A DNA stretch of 64,000 nucleotides from Chrysogorgia sp. JL179-B06 (GCA_035772405.1 JAYKKM010000043.1:2502501-2566500), one strand, 5' to 3'; shown: positions 1 to 10,670, counted from the first letter of the stretch. Numbers and translations: made by a program. Notes: generated by a model from the letters alone, not told the origin.

Positions 1-1657
1 AAATTTTGCACCCCGATGATGATAATATTCCTGAACGATTACGCTGGTATGCAGCTGCCAGACATCATTTTCCAGAGTTGTGGAATAATCCGGAAAATAT
101 GAAATCGCATATGACTTTACAAGGCCACCGCGAAACCTATATAACGACAATTATTTCATTCGTGCAGAGTTTGTCCGATTTGTTTTACTTATGGCAAATG
201 CATATTATAACAACAACTCAACTGCAACACTTACAAAGTAGAGACATTGAACAGGCACCACTCGATCCACAACAAATTGCTATTTTGCACAGCGATTATG
301 ATTCGACGAAATTATTATAGCTACCAAAATCCATCACTCTTGTATGACGAATCTGACAGAGAGTCTGACTTAGATGATGAAGAATACAACGAGCAGGCAC
401 AAGATCTATTTGTTGAACAAGTTGACGATACTTCACTTGTACAAATAGAATGGCTGAAACCTATCTTAATAACTGGAAAACCTGGTTCGGGAAAATCGCA
501 TACTCTTCTAGCTGCGATAGCCGAGTTACAAGTAAAAGATGTGAATATTCTTATTGCAAGTCCCACCGGATTTCTTGCAAGCATCTTTAGATCTAAAGTT
601 GGTGATTACGTAACCTGTGACACGGTTCATGCCGCATTTAAAATTCCAGTAAATCAGAAAGACCAACCGACCACAAACTGGTCACTTTCTCGCTTTGACC
701 TTATTATCATTGATGAAATTTCGATGATACCGCAAATACTTTTCCAACACATATTAAACACAATAAATAGACTAATCTTTAGACCAGTTCTCGTGGTATG
801 TGGTGATAGTGCTCAACAACAACCGTTTTCTAAAACAGACGAACGCATTGTGTCTGTTCCTAGTGCTTTGAATAACAGCGATTTCATTAGATCCACATAT
901 CACTGCAATCTCACTTCACAGCACCGCATCGGCGATCCACGCTACCTGACATTTTAGACCACATTCGCCATTGGATCCCACAACAAAATATTTTAGATGA
1001 AATACAGGAAGACCGTGTTATTTGTAGAGATGAGAACATTAAGGAACAAGACATCGTAGAAATATTTCGTCAAAATCCTAATGCGACAATTTTGACTTTC
1101 ACTAACAATGCCGCTAATACTATAAATGAACTAGCTATCAAAAGTTTATTTCAAAATATCGACCCTTTAGCGAAAGTTCAATTTGATAATGATGGACCAC
1201 CTGTCGATCTCTTTAAGGACATGAGGGTAATGATAACGCAAAACCGAGACAAAGCAAACGGCGTTGTCAATGGACAAATTGCAACTATTGACACACTGCA
1301 AAATTCTACGATAATATTAAAATTACCAAACATGTCACTTGTCCCTGTTTATCCTGTAACAATGCTGCGGGACGCAAACAACGTCACTTTGTTCCCACTG
1401 CGTGTTGCATACGCAAACACCATGTGCAAAGCACAGGGTCAAACGCTTGAAAAAGCAGTTCTATGGTTTGACATTGACAGAATACCAGCAGGAACAGGAT
1501 ATGTCGCAATGTCAAGAGTGAAAAGACTAGATGATATACACTTCCTTACACCTTTGAAACCGTGCTTTTTCAATCCCGTTTCTTTGTTGAACAGCGAATA
1601 AGTTTATTTCTTATTTAACATCAATTCACTTATATAAATAACAATGATATAATCTAG
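1..1657 (+). pseudogene. Helitron copy A, C-terminal helicase part (broken)
   Basis: Remnant of a Helitron rolling-circle transposase, entered in the middle because the window starts here. Reading frames 6-320, 247-957 and 1092-1601 join into one Pif1/RecD-like SF1 helicase. Walker A (GKPGSGKS, about 472-495), Walker B (IIIDEIS, about 703-723) and the C-terminal motif NTMCKAQGQT...GYVAMSRVK (about 1416-1524) are all visible. It is dead: compared with copy B it lacks about 11 nt near 285 and one base near 953, each shifting the frame. The 3' terminus is placed at CTAG (1654-1657) followed by T, the usual Helitron end; copy B is identical up to this point and then diverges. The family is clear; the terminus is inferred from the two-copy comparison. 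Confidence 0.85.
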
Positions 1658-1658
1658 T

Positions 1659-1736
1659 TGGCAAGTTTCGTAACTCTAAACTTCTTTTCTTGAACAGTTT
1701 GCCAATTATAAACTTACACCGTCTCTTTTTCTATAG
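1659..1736 (+). promoter_or_regulatory. 78-bp leader of ORF-X copy A, identical in copy B
   Basis: These 78 bp directly precede the ORF-X start and are identical to 7752-7829. Homology between the two copies begins abruptly at TGGCAAG. The segment contains CCAATTATAAAC, which resembles CCAAT/TATA elements. It ends in a pyrimidine-rich TCTCTTTTTCTATAG directly before ATG, which has the form of a 3' splice site, so an upstream exon is possible. Whether it is a promoter, an intron end or an element boundary is not settled. Confidence 0.45.
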
Positions 1737-2714
1737 ATGTACAAACAAACGAAAAAAACCGTAGGAAATTTAGACTCGCCGAAAGGAGTGGGTTATTTCG
1801 ACCATTTCCCATCCAATTTCTTGAGACCATATGGCAAGGCAAGTCAAGCGCCCAACCATGAGACGATCATGAAACGTTTGACCCCGAAGTGCTGCGAATG
1901 GCTGAAACGACCGAAAATCGCGATGAGCGAATTCGCCGGCACAATTGTTGATAACGTTGAAACGTTATCTAAATTGCCGAGCCCATTGATAAGTACGCCA
2001 GCATTCGTGGAAATCAAAAAGTCAATGCGGCCAATGCTAAAAGCATTGAAACGTCTCAACACAAAAAATGAGATGGAGGCGACACCATCTGACGTCCAGC
2101 CTGTCCTCGAGGCACTGTTCGACGACGACGACAGTGACCTGCATCAAGCTATGCAGGACATGGTGGAAATGGGCGGAGCAATGTTCTCGCTCGGAATTCA
2201 TTTCTTGGTTGCCAAAAATCTGATGACTAATCCCGAGGAATTCGCGGATAAGACAGTTGCTACAGACGCAGCCGCTACCACTTTCAAAAAAGCAAGGGAC
2301 CTAAAGGGGTTAACGGTGTACTTAAATGAAACGTGCACGACACCTGTTTCCAGTGTGGCTCCCCCAAAAGGGAAGAAAAGAAGCTTAAAAGAAGAATTAT
2401 TTTCGTGCTATGGGGCTAAAACAACTAAAAAGAGGCAAAGTGAAGCAAGTTCACCAGAATCGGAGAAAGCTGACAGCAGCGCGGGCCCATCCACGAGCAA
2501 CAGGAAAGTGGTCAGTAGCAGTTCCGACTCTGTGGACGAACCTGAACAAACAAAGGTGATAATTAGTGAGCAAAAAGAAGAAAAAATCCTGAAAAAAGAT
2601 AAAAAGCACAGAACAAAAAAAGGGAAGCAACAAGTAGTTGTGAAAGGATCAACGGCAACGGTTGTCCCAGAGAAACGAGAAAAAAAGAACAAAAAAAACA
2701 AAGAAAAAGTGTAA
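1737..2714 (+). CDS. ORF-X copy A, unrecognised 325-aa protein
   Basis: I do not recognise this family. The frame is open for 325 codons. Residues 1-200 look globular: a conserved SPKGVGYFDHFP block (14-25), a Cys-Cys-Glu-Trp motif (52-55), an acidic run FDDDDSD (128-134) and helical segments around IHFLVAKNLM (154-163). Residues from about 205 to the end are Ser/Lys-rich low complexity with several KKxK stretches, so a nuclear or nucleic-acid-binding role is possible (inference). The start follows an in-frame TAG that is also a plausible splice acceptor, so ATG 1737 could be internal to a spliced gene. It lies 79 bp after Helitron copy A. The partner copy at 7830 differs mostly at silent sites. 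No signal peptide or membrane segment is seen. Confidence 0.6.
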   Translation: MYKQTKKTVGNLDSPKGVGYFDHFPSNFLRPYGKASQAPNHETIMKRLTPKCCEWLKRPKIAMSEFAGTIVDNVETLSKLPSPLISTPAFVEIKKSMRPMLKALKRLNTKNEMEATPSDVQPVLEALFDDDDSDLHQAMQDMVEMGGAMFSLGIHFLVAKNLMTNPEEFADKTVATDAAATTFKKARDLKGLTVYLNETCTTPVSSVAPPKGKKRSLKEELFSCYGAKTTKKRQSEASSPESEKADSSAGPSTSNRKVVSSSSDSVDEPEQTKVIISEQKEEKILKKDKKHRTKKGKQQVVVKGSTATVVPEKREKKNKKNKEKV

Positions 2715-2793
2715 ATTGACATTAACATGAATTGATACATCTATATAGTTTTACAATGATGCGTTAATGTGTATATATACATATTCGTTTGTA

Positions 2794-2794
2794 A

Positions 2795-2830
<36 letters not shown>
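2794..2830. repeat. (TA)n microsatellite
   Basis: Simple TA dinucleotide run in the 3' flank of ORF-X A. A longer run occupies the matching place after copy B. Confidence 0.9.
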
Positions 2831-2833
<3 letters not shown>

Positions 2834-2904
2834 GTGTTATATGAGTTACTTTACGATAATTATTTTACAATGTGGCGTTGTTCTTTCATCATACTTTAGA
2901 AATC

Positions 2905-2910
2905 AATAAA
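2905..2910 (+). terminator. polyadenylation signal AATAAA after ORF-X A
   Basis: A canonical AATAAA stands 191 bp after the ORF-X A stop codon, beyond a TA microsatellite. It is the first such signal downstream, so it is a reasonable candidate 3' processing signal. No equivalent was found after copy B. Confidence 0.35.
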
Positions 2911-2940
2911 ATACATTACGATCTTAATTGCTAGAAGTAC

Positions 2941-3131
2941 GCCGTTATTTGAAAATATCACATGCAAGATTTTTGATAATGAAGGAGGATGTTCATCGAA
3001 ATGCAACGAAAGCTTTGGAAAACTTTCTCAACCCAACCACTCGTGCACTAACAAAGACGCAGGGTGGGACGGGTTGGGTATATTCTTGATTACGCCATGA
3101 ACTTTAACTTACTGCAATTTCAATATGACAG
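2941..3131 (+). pseudogene. Helitron copy B, upstream coding remnant
   Basis: One frame reads ...MKEDVHRNATKALENF... and then reaches a stop before the Rep frame at 3132. The same peptide in a slightly different form (KEDVHRNSTEALENF) recurs at 11566-11650. I infer that this is degraded N-terminal coding sequence of the same Helitron, because it lies immediately in front of the Rep domain. The N-terminal zinc-finger part expected in full Helitron proteins is not visible. Confidence 0.4.
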
Positions 3132-5890
3132 ATGTATAAGGTAGTTAGTGGTGCCATAAATACAGCTCGTTTTTCCAAATGTTCACCAGCTCGAGCATTA
3201 GACACGAAACCATTTCCCCCCACATATTGGCAATGGCAGCATCGCTATTTACTAGATGCCGTTGAACAATATGGTTTACCGGATGTCTTTATAACCATAA
3301 GCCCATACGAGTGGTCTTTCCCATTTCCTAACTGGCTTGAAGAAATTAGGGCGAAAACTGGCAAAGAACCAACACAAATTTCTGCTTTTGAAACGTACCA
3401 CATCATACATGTGTTAGAACAGATAGTCAGGGGCTATTTGTGTGGCAGTAACAACAATCGCTGGACAAACCATTTGTTCAATTACAACCGCATAGCTGGT
3501 CGAAGCAACGTAAAAACTTATTTTTATCGCTTTGAGTTTCAACAAAGAGGCACAGCACATGTCCACTTACTTGTATGGCTGCATGACATTACGAAAGCGC
3601 AACACCACTTTATTAGAGCCGACATTCCTAACTGCAATCCTCAGCTGGCATATCTCGTTCATAAATTACAACCATCAGACAAACGTGCACATGCACTGCC
3701 TCAACCTCAGCATGAAGAATCATTCTTTGAAAACAAAGAAGGAAAGCAGGTCCATCACCTCAAACATCCGGCCACTGAATTTGCACTACACCTGCGCGCA
3801 TACATTGCGACAATTTTGCCGGCATTAAAATGTTCGATGGACTACCAGACGACAGACGGTGTAGCGATGCTCTTAAGATATATCACGTCTTACGTTACTA
3901 AATGGCAAGACGCTGCTCAGGTAGATAGCTTATATTCTTATCAACTACAAGGTCGACAAGCAGCAATAAGGCATCTATTAAATAATAAACCTGCTGAACC
4001 AGAAATGTGGCTAGCAATATCTTCAACAAAAATTGCATGGACGTGTAGCCGTACAAAGAGATACAATGTTCCTATTTTCGATTCTATCAATGATGACAAA
4101 ATTGCAAAGAAATATTGGCAACGTCACCAGTCACATGAAAATTTGAACATTCTTGACTGGCTTCGCACGGTAGACCACAACAAATCACCAGCAAAGCCTT
4201 AGCAACATGGCAGTACTCTCGTAGGCACGAAAACTCTCTCGATTTTCAATACACAATATTTTTTCCAGTATACGTTTTTGCATATGCCTCATCGCGACAT
4301 ACGTGAAATTTTGCACCCCGATGATGATAATATTCCCGAACGATTACGCTGGTATGCAGCTGCCAGACATCATTTTCCAGAGTTGTGGAATAATGCGGAA
4401 AATATGAAATCGCATATGACTTTACAAGGCCACCGCGAAACCTATATAACGACAATTATTTCATTCGTGCAGAGTTTGTCCGATTTGTTTTACTTATGGC
4501 AAATGCATATCATAACAACAACTCAACTGCAACACTTACAAAGTAGAGACATTGAACAGGCACCACTCGATCCACAACAAATTGCTATTAAATACCAAAT
4601 TTGCACAGCGGTTATGATTCAACGAAATTATTATAGCTACCAAAATCCATCACTCTTGTATGACGAATCTGACAGAGAGTCTGACTTAGATGATGAAGAA
4701 TACAACGAGCAGGCACAAGATCTATTTGTTGAACAAGTTGACGATGCTTCACTTGTACAAATAGAATGGCTGAAACCTATCTTAATAACTGGAAAACCTG
4801 GTTCGGGATAATCGCATACTCTTCTAGCAGCGATAGCCGAGTTACAAGTAAAATATGTGAATATTTTTATTGCAAGTCCCACCGGATTTCTTGCAAGCAT
4901 CTTTAGATCTAAAGTTGGTGATTACGTAACCTGTGACACGGTTCATGCCGCATTTAAAATTCCAGTAAATCAGAAAGACCAACCGACCACAAACTGGTCA
5001 CTTTCTCGCTTTGACCTTATTATCATTGATGAAATTTCGATGATACCGCAAATACTTTTCCAACACATATTAAACACAATAAATAGACTAATCTTTAGAC
5101 CAGTTCTCGTGGTATGTGGTGATAGTGCTCAACAACAACCGTTTTCTAAAACAGACGAACGCATTGTGTCTGTTCCTAGTGCTTTGAATAACAGCGATTT
5201 CATTCGATCCACATATCACTGCAATCTCACTTCACAGCACCGCATCGGCGATCCACGCTACCTGACATTTCTAGACCACATTCGCCATTGGATCCCACAA
5301 CAAAATATTTTGGATGAAATACAGGAAGGCCGTGTTATTTGTATAGAGATGAGAACATTAAGGAACAAGACATCGTAGAAATATTTCATCAAAATCCTAA
5401 TGCGACAATTTTGACTTTCACTAACAATGCCGCTAATACTATAAATGAACTAGCTTTCAAAAGTTTATTTCAAAATAGCGACCCTTTAGCGAAAGTTCAA
5501 TTTGATAATGATGGACCACCTGTCGATCTCTTTAAGGACATGAGGGTAATGATAACGCAAAACCGAGACAAAGCAAACGGCGTTGTCAATGGACAAATTG
5601 CAACTATTGACACACTGCAAAATTCTACTATAATATTAAAATTACCAAACATGTCACTTGTCCCTGTTTATCCTGTAACAATGCCGCGGGACACAAACAA
5701 CGCAAACACCATGTGCAAAGCACAGGGTCAAACGCTTGAAAAAGCAGTTCTATGGTTTGACACTGACAGAATACCAGCAGGAACAGGATATGTCGCAATG
5801 TCAAGAGTGAAAAGGCTAGATGACATACACTTCCTTACACCTTTGAAACCGTGCTTTTTCAATCCCGTTTCTTTGTTGAACAGCGAATAA
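3132..5890 (+). pseudogene. Helitron copy B, HUH Rep nuclease plus helicase (broken)
   Basis: Rolling-circle transposase. The frame 3132-4202 carries the Rep domain: strand motif DVFITISPYEW (about 3280-3312), the metal-binding HUH site in GTAHVHLLVW (about 3549-3578) and the two-tyrosine motif YITSYVTK (about 3879-3902). The same frame continues after a single TAG (4200-4202) into the helicase, and is stopped again by TAA at 4809-4811, where the catalytic lysine codon of Walker A (GSGKS) should be. A two-base insertion near 5348 shifts the frame, which then continues to 5890. Compared with copy A, 33 nt are deleted near 5700, just before the NTMCKAQGQT motif. So there are two stops, one frameshift and one in-frame deletion: not functional. 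It is nearly identical to copy A where they overlap, implying recent duplication. Confidence 0.9.
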
Positions 5891-5934
5891 GTTTATTTCT
5901 TATTTATACATGAAATCATTCAACTAAATACATA

Positions 5935-6900
5935 CAGGGGGTGACCAAAAAAAAAGTGGCCCCCCATAAAAAGTAATAAACTCGTTACTTTTTGAAGAAA
6001 GTGTTTAGAAATGTTTTGTTTTTCTGCATTATTTGGGCGGATTTGTGGACTTGTGAGTTCAAAATGTTATTCTATAAGCAATAGACTGGTAAATAAATTG
6101 AATTTGGAGGGTTTTAACAAAAAATCAATATGGCAGTTTAAAATCAAATTTTCACCAAAGAGTTCGAGTACTTTTTACAACAAATGGTTTATTAGGCGGA
6201 AAATGATGAGTAAAGTAAAATGGCTGAAATAATCAGTAAATTCCATCATGTAAAAATTTCATCATATATAGGTAGAGTTTAAATACTGAATAATGTAGTC
6301 TTTCAGTGCAGATGAGTTATGGCTACAGAAATAGATAGTGCACCCCAAAAGCCAAATATACACTGAGCCGACACCAGCAGATATATATTAATACAATACC
6401 ATAAAATTGTTTTCTTATGTAAACAATTCATCATTTCACTAAGTAGTTAAATCTATAGAAGAATCTCATAGTCGGGTATAACTTTGGTTTTTAACAATTT
6501 TTGTTCAAATCTCTAGAAAGGTTAAATCACATAAGACAAGCTACAAGGATTACATATTAGTCTTTCTAGATTTATTTCATATTTTTACATTTTATTTCAT
6601 ATTTTTACATTTTATTTCTTGTCAATTTGTGCAGAGTTAAACACTTGCAATGATGATAATTTAATAATTTAGTGTGTTTTTGGTTTAAAAATGGCCATCT
6701 TTAATTCAGAGCAAAAACCCTCCAAATATAATTTATCTACCAGTTTATTGCATAGAATAACAATTATCGAACTCACAAGTCCACAAAACTGCGCAAATAA
6801 TACAAAAAAACACATTTCTAACACTTTCTAAACACAAATGACAAAAAGTAACGAGTTTATTACTTTTTATGGGGGGCCACTTTTTTTTGGTCACCCCCTG
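5935..6900. mobile_element. Tc1/mariner-type non-autonomous element with long TIRs
   Basis: 966-bp element flanked by TA (5933-5934 and 6901-6902), the target of Tc1/mariner elements. Its ends CAGGGGGTGACCAAAAAAAA are inverted repeats that stay alignable for about 185 bp at each side (about 5935-6120 and 6715-6900). It interrupts the 3' tail of Helitron copy B: Helitron sequence resumes at 6903 exactly where it broke off, and copy A lacks the insertion. The interior has no recognisable transposase, so it is MITE-like and was mobilised in trans. Confidence 0.85.
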
Positions 6901-6902
6901 TA

Positions 6903-6945
6903 CTAACATCAATTCACTTATATAAATAACAATGATATAATCTAG
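6903..6945 (+). mobile_element. 3' terminus of Helitron copy B
   Basis: This segment matches 1615-1657 of copy A and ends in CTAG (6942-6945) followed by T, after which the two copies diverge. That fits the Helitron rule of a CTRR end inserted before T. A strong subterminal hairpin is not evident. Confidence 0.5.
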
Positions 6946-6959
6946 TAACAAATTTAAGT

Positions 6960-7745
6960 TCCGAAGCCTGAGGAGAAATATTTATTTATGCTTATTATTA
7001 ATATCCTTGCAATTGTGCACAGAGGATCGGGCTGGCTTCGTAGTTTCGCGCTTTGTGGTTAATTCAATATTGTTATTTATATCTACATTAATTGATTTTG
7101 TGATTTCATAATAATAGTCAATGTCGTTGGCCTGAAGTTGGACAAGTCAATATGTTTGCATGACGTATAAAGTGCCACTTGAATTCTTGGCAAAGATTTG
7201 CTAGTAACAAGTTTGTTTTTTCCATCTTAGTGTTTATAGACGGATCCTGTCTCTATTTTTGATAAACTCTGAGACACGATACCTTGGCATAAAGATTTCA
7301 TTTCAGCTACGATTTCTTAGGTTCTTTGTGTTGAACATAATTGGTCCCGATGTGTAAAATGACAAGCTTAGGTTGTTTCTTTAATGTTGGTTGTACGTAA
7401 TGGCTCATGTTGTCGAGGAAAAGTTTTAACGTTGACCCTTTCACCTATTGAGCGACTTAACTTTGATCGTCTGAGCATTTTTATCATCGAATTTCCAACT
7501 CGCCGAGTTGGTTCTTTGGTTCTGGTTCTCTTGTAGTTGTTTAGCTGATGATTTTATGACGCAGGTCCCACCAAGTGTTGTTTTAATGCTGGACTTCTTC
7601 TGTTTCGTGGTCGGTGCAACACAGGACATGTCAGGCTCTTCATATCTTTCTTCTTCATCTAAGGGTTCTGGGTCGCTGTCGCTAAGGACTTCATACCCAT
7701 TAACGTAGCTGTTTGAATTTTTAGTATCACTAGTTTTCCGTGTGA
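6960..7745 (-). pseudogene. SGNH/GDSL-esterase-like ORF1 relic of a LINE
   Basis: On the minus strand, 7359-7445 translates to STLKLFLDNMSHYVQP and then VILHIGTN, the typical core of the SGNH-hydrolase-like domain found in ORF1 of CR1-type LINEs and related invertebrate elements. The segment upstream on that strand (7441-7735) encodes a charged, Ser/Lys-rich stretch (SDSDPEPLDEEE). Stops and frame changes interrupt it, so it is a relic. It fills the space between Helitron copy B and the ORF-X B leader and is absent from the copy A locus. Confidence 0.5.
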
Positions 7746-7751
7746 CCTTGG

Positions 7752-7829
7752 TGGCAAGTTTCGTAACTCTAAACTTCTTTTCTTGAACAGTTTGCCAATT
7801 ATAAACTTACACCGTCTCTTTTTCTATAG
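7752..7829 (+). promoter_or_regulatory. 78-bp leader of ORF-X copy B
   Basis: Base-for-base identical to 1659-1736, although the coding sequence just downstream has many silent differences between the copies. It has the same TATA-like ATTATAAAC and the same splice-acceptor-like end. Confidence 0.45.
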
Positions 7830-8834
7830 ATGTACAAACAAACGGAAAAAACGGTGGGAAACTTAGACTCGCCAAAAGGAGTGGGTTATTTTGACCATTT
7901 CCCGTCAAACTTCTTGAGACCGTATGGCCAGGCAAGTCAAGCGCCCAACCATGAGACGATCATGAAACGTCTGACCCCCCCCCCCCCCCCCAAGTGCTGT
8001 GAATGGCTTAAACGCCCGAAAATTGCGATGAGCGAATTCGCCGCCACAATTGTCGAAAACGTTGAAACGTTATCGAAATCGGCGAGCCCATTACTAAGTA
8101 CGCCAGCATTCGTGGAAATAAAAAAGTCCATGCGGCCAATGCTGAAAGCATTGAAACGTCTGAACACGAAAAATGAGATGGAGTCCACACCATCTGACGT
8201 CCAGCCTGTCCTCGAGGCACTTTTCGACGACGACGACAGTAACCTGCATAAAGCCATGGAGGACATGGTGGAAATGGGCGGAGCTATGTTCGGCCTCGGG
8301 ATCCATTTTCTCGTGGTCAAACATTTGATGACAAATCCGGCAGAATTCGCCGACAAAACTGTTGCCACAGATGCAGCCACCACCAATTTTAAGAAGCAAC
8401 GGAACGTCAAGGGCTTAACGGAATACTTAAATGCAACATGTACAACCTCAATCTCCAGTTCACCTGCCCCAAAACCGACGAAAAGAAACTTGAAAGAAGA
8501 GCTGCATTCATGCTATCAGCCGTCGGATAATAAAAAGAGGCGAACAGAACCAACTTTACCGGAATCAAACAGCAGCGATGATGGGCCGTCGACGAGCAGA
8601 ACGAAAGCGGGGAAAAAAACAGAAAAGTTAAGCAGCAGCAGCAGCTCTGACTGTGCCATGGAGCGTGAAGAAATAAAGAAGACGACCACTTTTGACCAAA
8701 AAGAAATCACAGAGAAAAAACACCGCGACAAAGGGGAAAAAAAAGGGAAGCAACAAGTGAAGAAAATATCGAGCGTTGTCCCAGAGAGCGAAGCTGCAGA
8801 AAAAAAGAACAAAAAGAAGAAAATTGTAAATTGA
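7830..8834 (+). CDS. ORF-X copy B, unrecognised 334-aa protein
   Basis: Second copy of the unknown family, open for 334 codons. It is collinear with copy A. By eye I count roughly 45 silent versus about 22 replacement codon differences in the first 200 codons, which suggests that the protein was under selection. A 17-base C run (7975-7991) adds four proline codons after residue 50 and keeps the frame. The Ser/Lys-rich tail diverges more than the globular part but keeps its composition, including an acidic/Ser block followed by KKxK clusters. The same ATG context as copy A supports the start. Function unknown; a spliced upstream exon cannot be excluded. Confidence 0.6.
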   Translation: MYKQTEKTVGNLDSPKGVGYFDHFPSNFLRPYGQASQAPNHETIMKRLTPPPPPKCCEWLKRPKIAMSEFAATIVENVETLSKSASPLLSTPAFVEIKKSMRPMLKALKRLNTKNEMESTPSDVQPVLEALFDDDDSNLHKAMEDMVEMGGAMFGLGIHFLVVKHLMTNPAEFADKTVATDAATTNFKKQRNVKGLTEYLNATCTTSISSSPAPKPTKRNLKEELHSCYQPSDNKKRRTEPTLPESNSSDDGPSTSRTKAGKKTEKLSSSSSSDCAMEREEIKKTTTFDQKEITEKKHRDKGEKKGKQQVKKISSVVPESEAAEKKNKKKKIVN

Positions 8835-8993
8835 CATCAAAATTATAAATATTGGTTATATATATATTGCTGTCTAATATATATATTCGTGTCTAATATA
8901 TATATTTGTGTGGAATATTATTTACTTCATAAAAATAGACAAAAAAAACAAAAAAATTAAGTTTTACAATGTTGCGTTATTCGTTTGTAATAT

Positions 8994-9054
<61 letters not shown>

Positions 9055-9290
9055 CGTTTCTAATATTAGTTACTTCATAAAAGTAGACAAAAAAACAAAA
9101 AAAATTAATTACGATAATAGTTTACAGTGTGGCGTTATTCGTTTCTAATATATTTGTCTATCTTTTCTTTGTCATGGAAATACGCATGGCAAGATCAATT
9201 GTTATTCCACACTATGCAATGTAGCTCCTTCGGTGAAAGCATTCACCATTTCCTCCTCCAATCTGTCGCTCAAGGAATCTCGTCCAATTT
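8835..9290. repeat. AT-rich spacer with TA microsatellites
   Basis: Contains a (TA)n run at about 9000-9052 and shorter TA runs near 8865 and 8895. The TTACTTCATAAAAGTAGAC segment appears near 9065 and again near 11415, so this spacer was duplicated together with the neighbouring ORF-X relatives. No coding sequence is seen at its start; from about 9160 it grades into the relic described next. Confidence 0.7.
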
Positions 9291-9559
9291 CTAATCGCAG
9301 TTACGAAATAATCGTACCATTTCTGTCACACCTATCACAAATGAATGAATACAAATTACCTGCTTTATATTGACAACTGAAATTTCGTTACTATACATTG
9401 TTACTTCGTAGAAACAAACGAAAGACAACATTATATTGCCATGTATGATTTGGTCTATCTTTTCTTTGTCGTGCAAATAGGCATGGCTCTGCTTCCTAAC
9501 ATCAATTCTTATTCCACTCTATGTAATGGCGCTCCTTCGGTGAAAGAGTTATATTGAAC

Positions 9560-9742
9560 TTACGGACGTACTTGTCGACATACGCATGAATTGAGCAGAA
9601 ATGCTTTCATGGCATTAAAATCTTTTATTGTTTTTAATTCATCGTGTTTTGCCTCTGTCGATTCCAGCATGCTAGCATAGATGTGAGGATTGCTGAAGAG
9701 CGACTTTGCTACCAGGAATTGACATGCCATGGTAAGGTGCAC
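9560..9742 (-). pseudogene. ORF-X-like exon, copy 1
   Basis: Encodes MACQFLVAKSLFSNPHIYAS and continues to FNAMKAFLLNSC. A TTTTAG lies just upstream on this strand, as in copy 3. The divergence from ORF-X proper is large. Confidence 0.4.
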
Positions 9743-9890
9743 CTAAAACCGGTGATCAGCAAATCATAAATTATACAGCATTAATTAGTACGAGAAAGAA
9801 AGTTACCATAATACGAACTCCATACATTCTCATACCTTCTTTTATTTTTTTTCTTCTTTTTCTTACATATTTTATCTGTTTCATCCGTTG

Positions 9891-10115
9891 TTACTTCATC
9901 ACTTTCCTCGTCCTTCTGGCTTTGTTGAATAAACGAGGAAGTGTTCCCAGTTCAGTGACGCATGAATTGAACAGAAATGCTTTCATGGCATTAAAATCTT
10001 TTATTGTTTTAAATTCATCGTCTTTTGCCTCTCTCGATTCCAGCATGTTAGCATAGATGTGAGGATTGCTGAAGAGCGACTTTGCTACCAGGAGTTGACA
10101 TGCCATGGTATGCAA
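9891..10115 (-). pseudogene. ORF-X-like exon, copy 2, with basic tail
   Basis: Same module as copy 1 but read through into TELGTLPRLFNKARRTRKV and then a stop. The basic tail matches the Lys/Arg-rich end expected for this family. Confidence 0.4.
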
Positions 10116-10139
10116 AGTCTGTGTAGAGTTATATTGAAT

Positions 10140-10331
10140 TTACCGGGTTTCGTTACTTACTTGTCGACATACGCATGAATTGAACAGAAATGCTTTCATG
10201 GCATTAAAATCTTTTATTGTTTTAAATTCATCGTCTTTTGCCTCTGTCGATTCCAGCATGTTAGCATAGATGTGAGGATTGCTGAAGAACGACTTTGCTA
10301 CCAGGAGTTGACATGCCATGGTAAGGTGCAC
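10140..10331 (-). pseudogene. ORF-X-like exon, copy 3
   Basis: Nearly identical to copies 1 and 2 in the first 55 codons and shares about 100 bp of 5' flank with copy 1, so the unit of duplication is larger than the exon. Confidence 0.4.
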
Positions 10332-10539
10332 CTAAAACCGGTGATCAGCAAATTATAAATTATACAGCATTAATTAGTACGAGAAAGAAAGTTACCATAA
10401 TACGAACTCCATACATTCTCATACCTTCTTTTCTTTTCTTTCTTCTTTTTCTTACAGATTTTATCTGTTTCATCCGTTGTTACTTCATCACTTTCCTCTT
10501 CCTTCTGGCTTTGTTGAATAAACGAGGAAGTGTTCCCAG

Positions 10540-10670
10540 TTCAGTGACGCATGAATTGAATAGAAATGCTTTCATGGCATTAAAATCTCTTATTGTTTTA
10601 AATTCATCGTCTTTTGCGTCTGTCGATTCCAGCATGCTAGCATAGATGTGAGGATTCCTGAAGAGAGAAT
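10540..10670 (-). pseudogene. ORF-X-like exon, copy 4
   Basis: Encodes NSLFRNPHIYASMLESTDAK and continues to FLFNSC. Its 5' end is fused directly to the RLDDIMVHAFTE segment without the intron-like sequence seen before copies 1 and 3. Confidence 0.35.
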
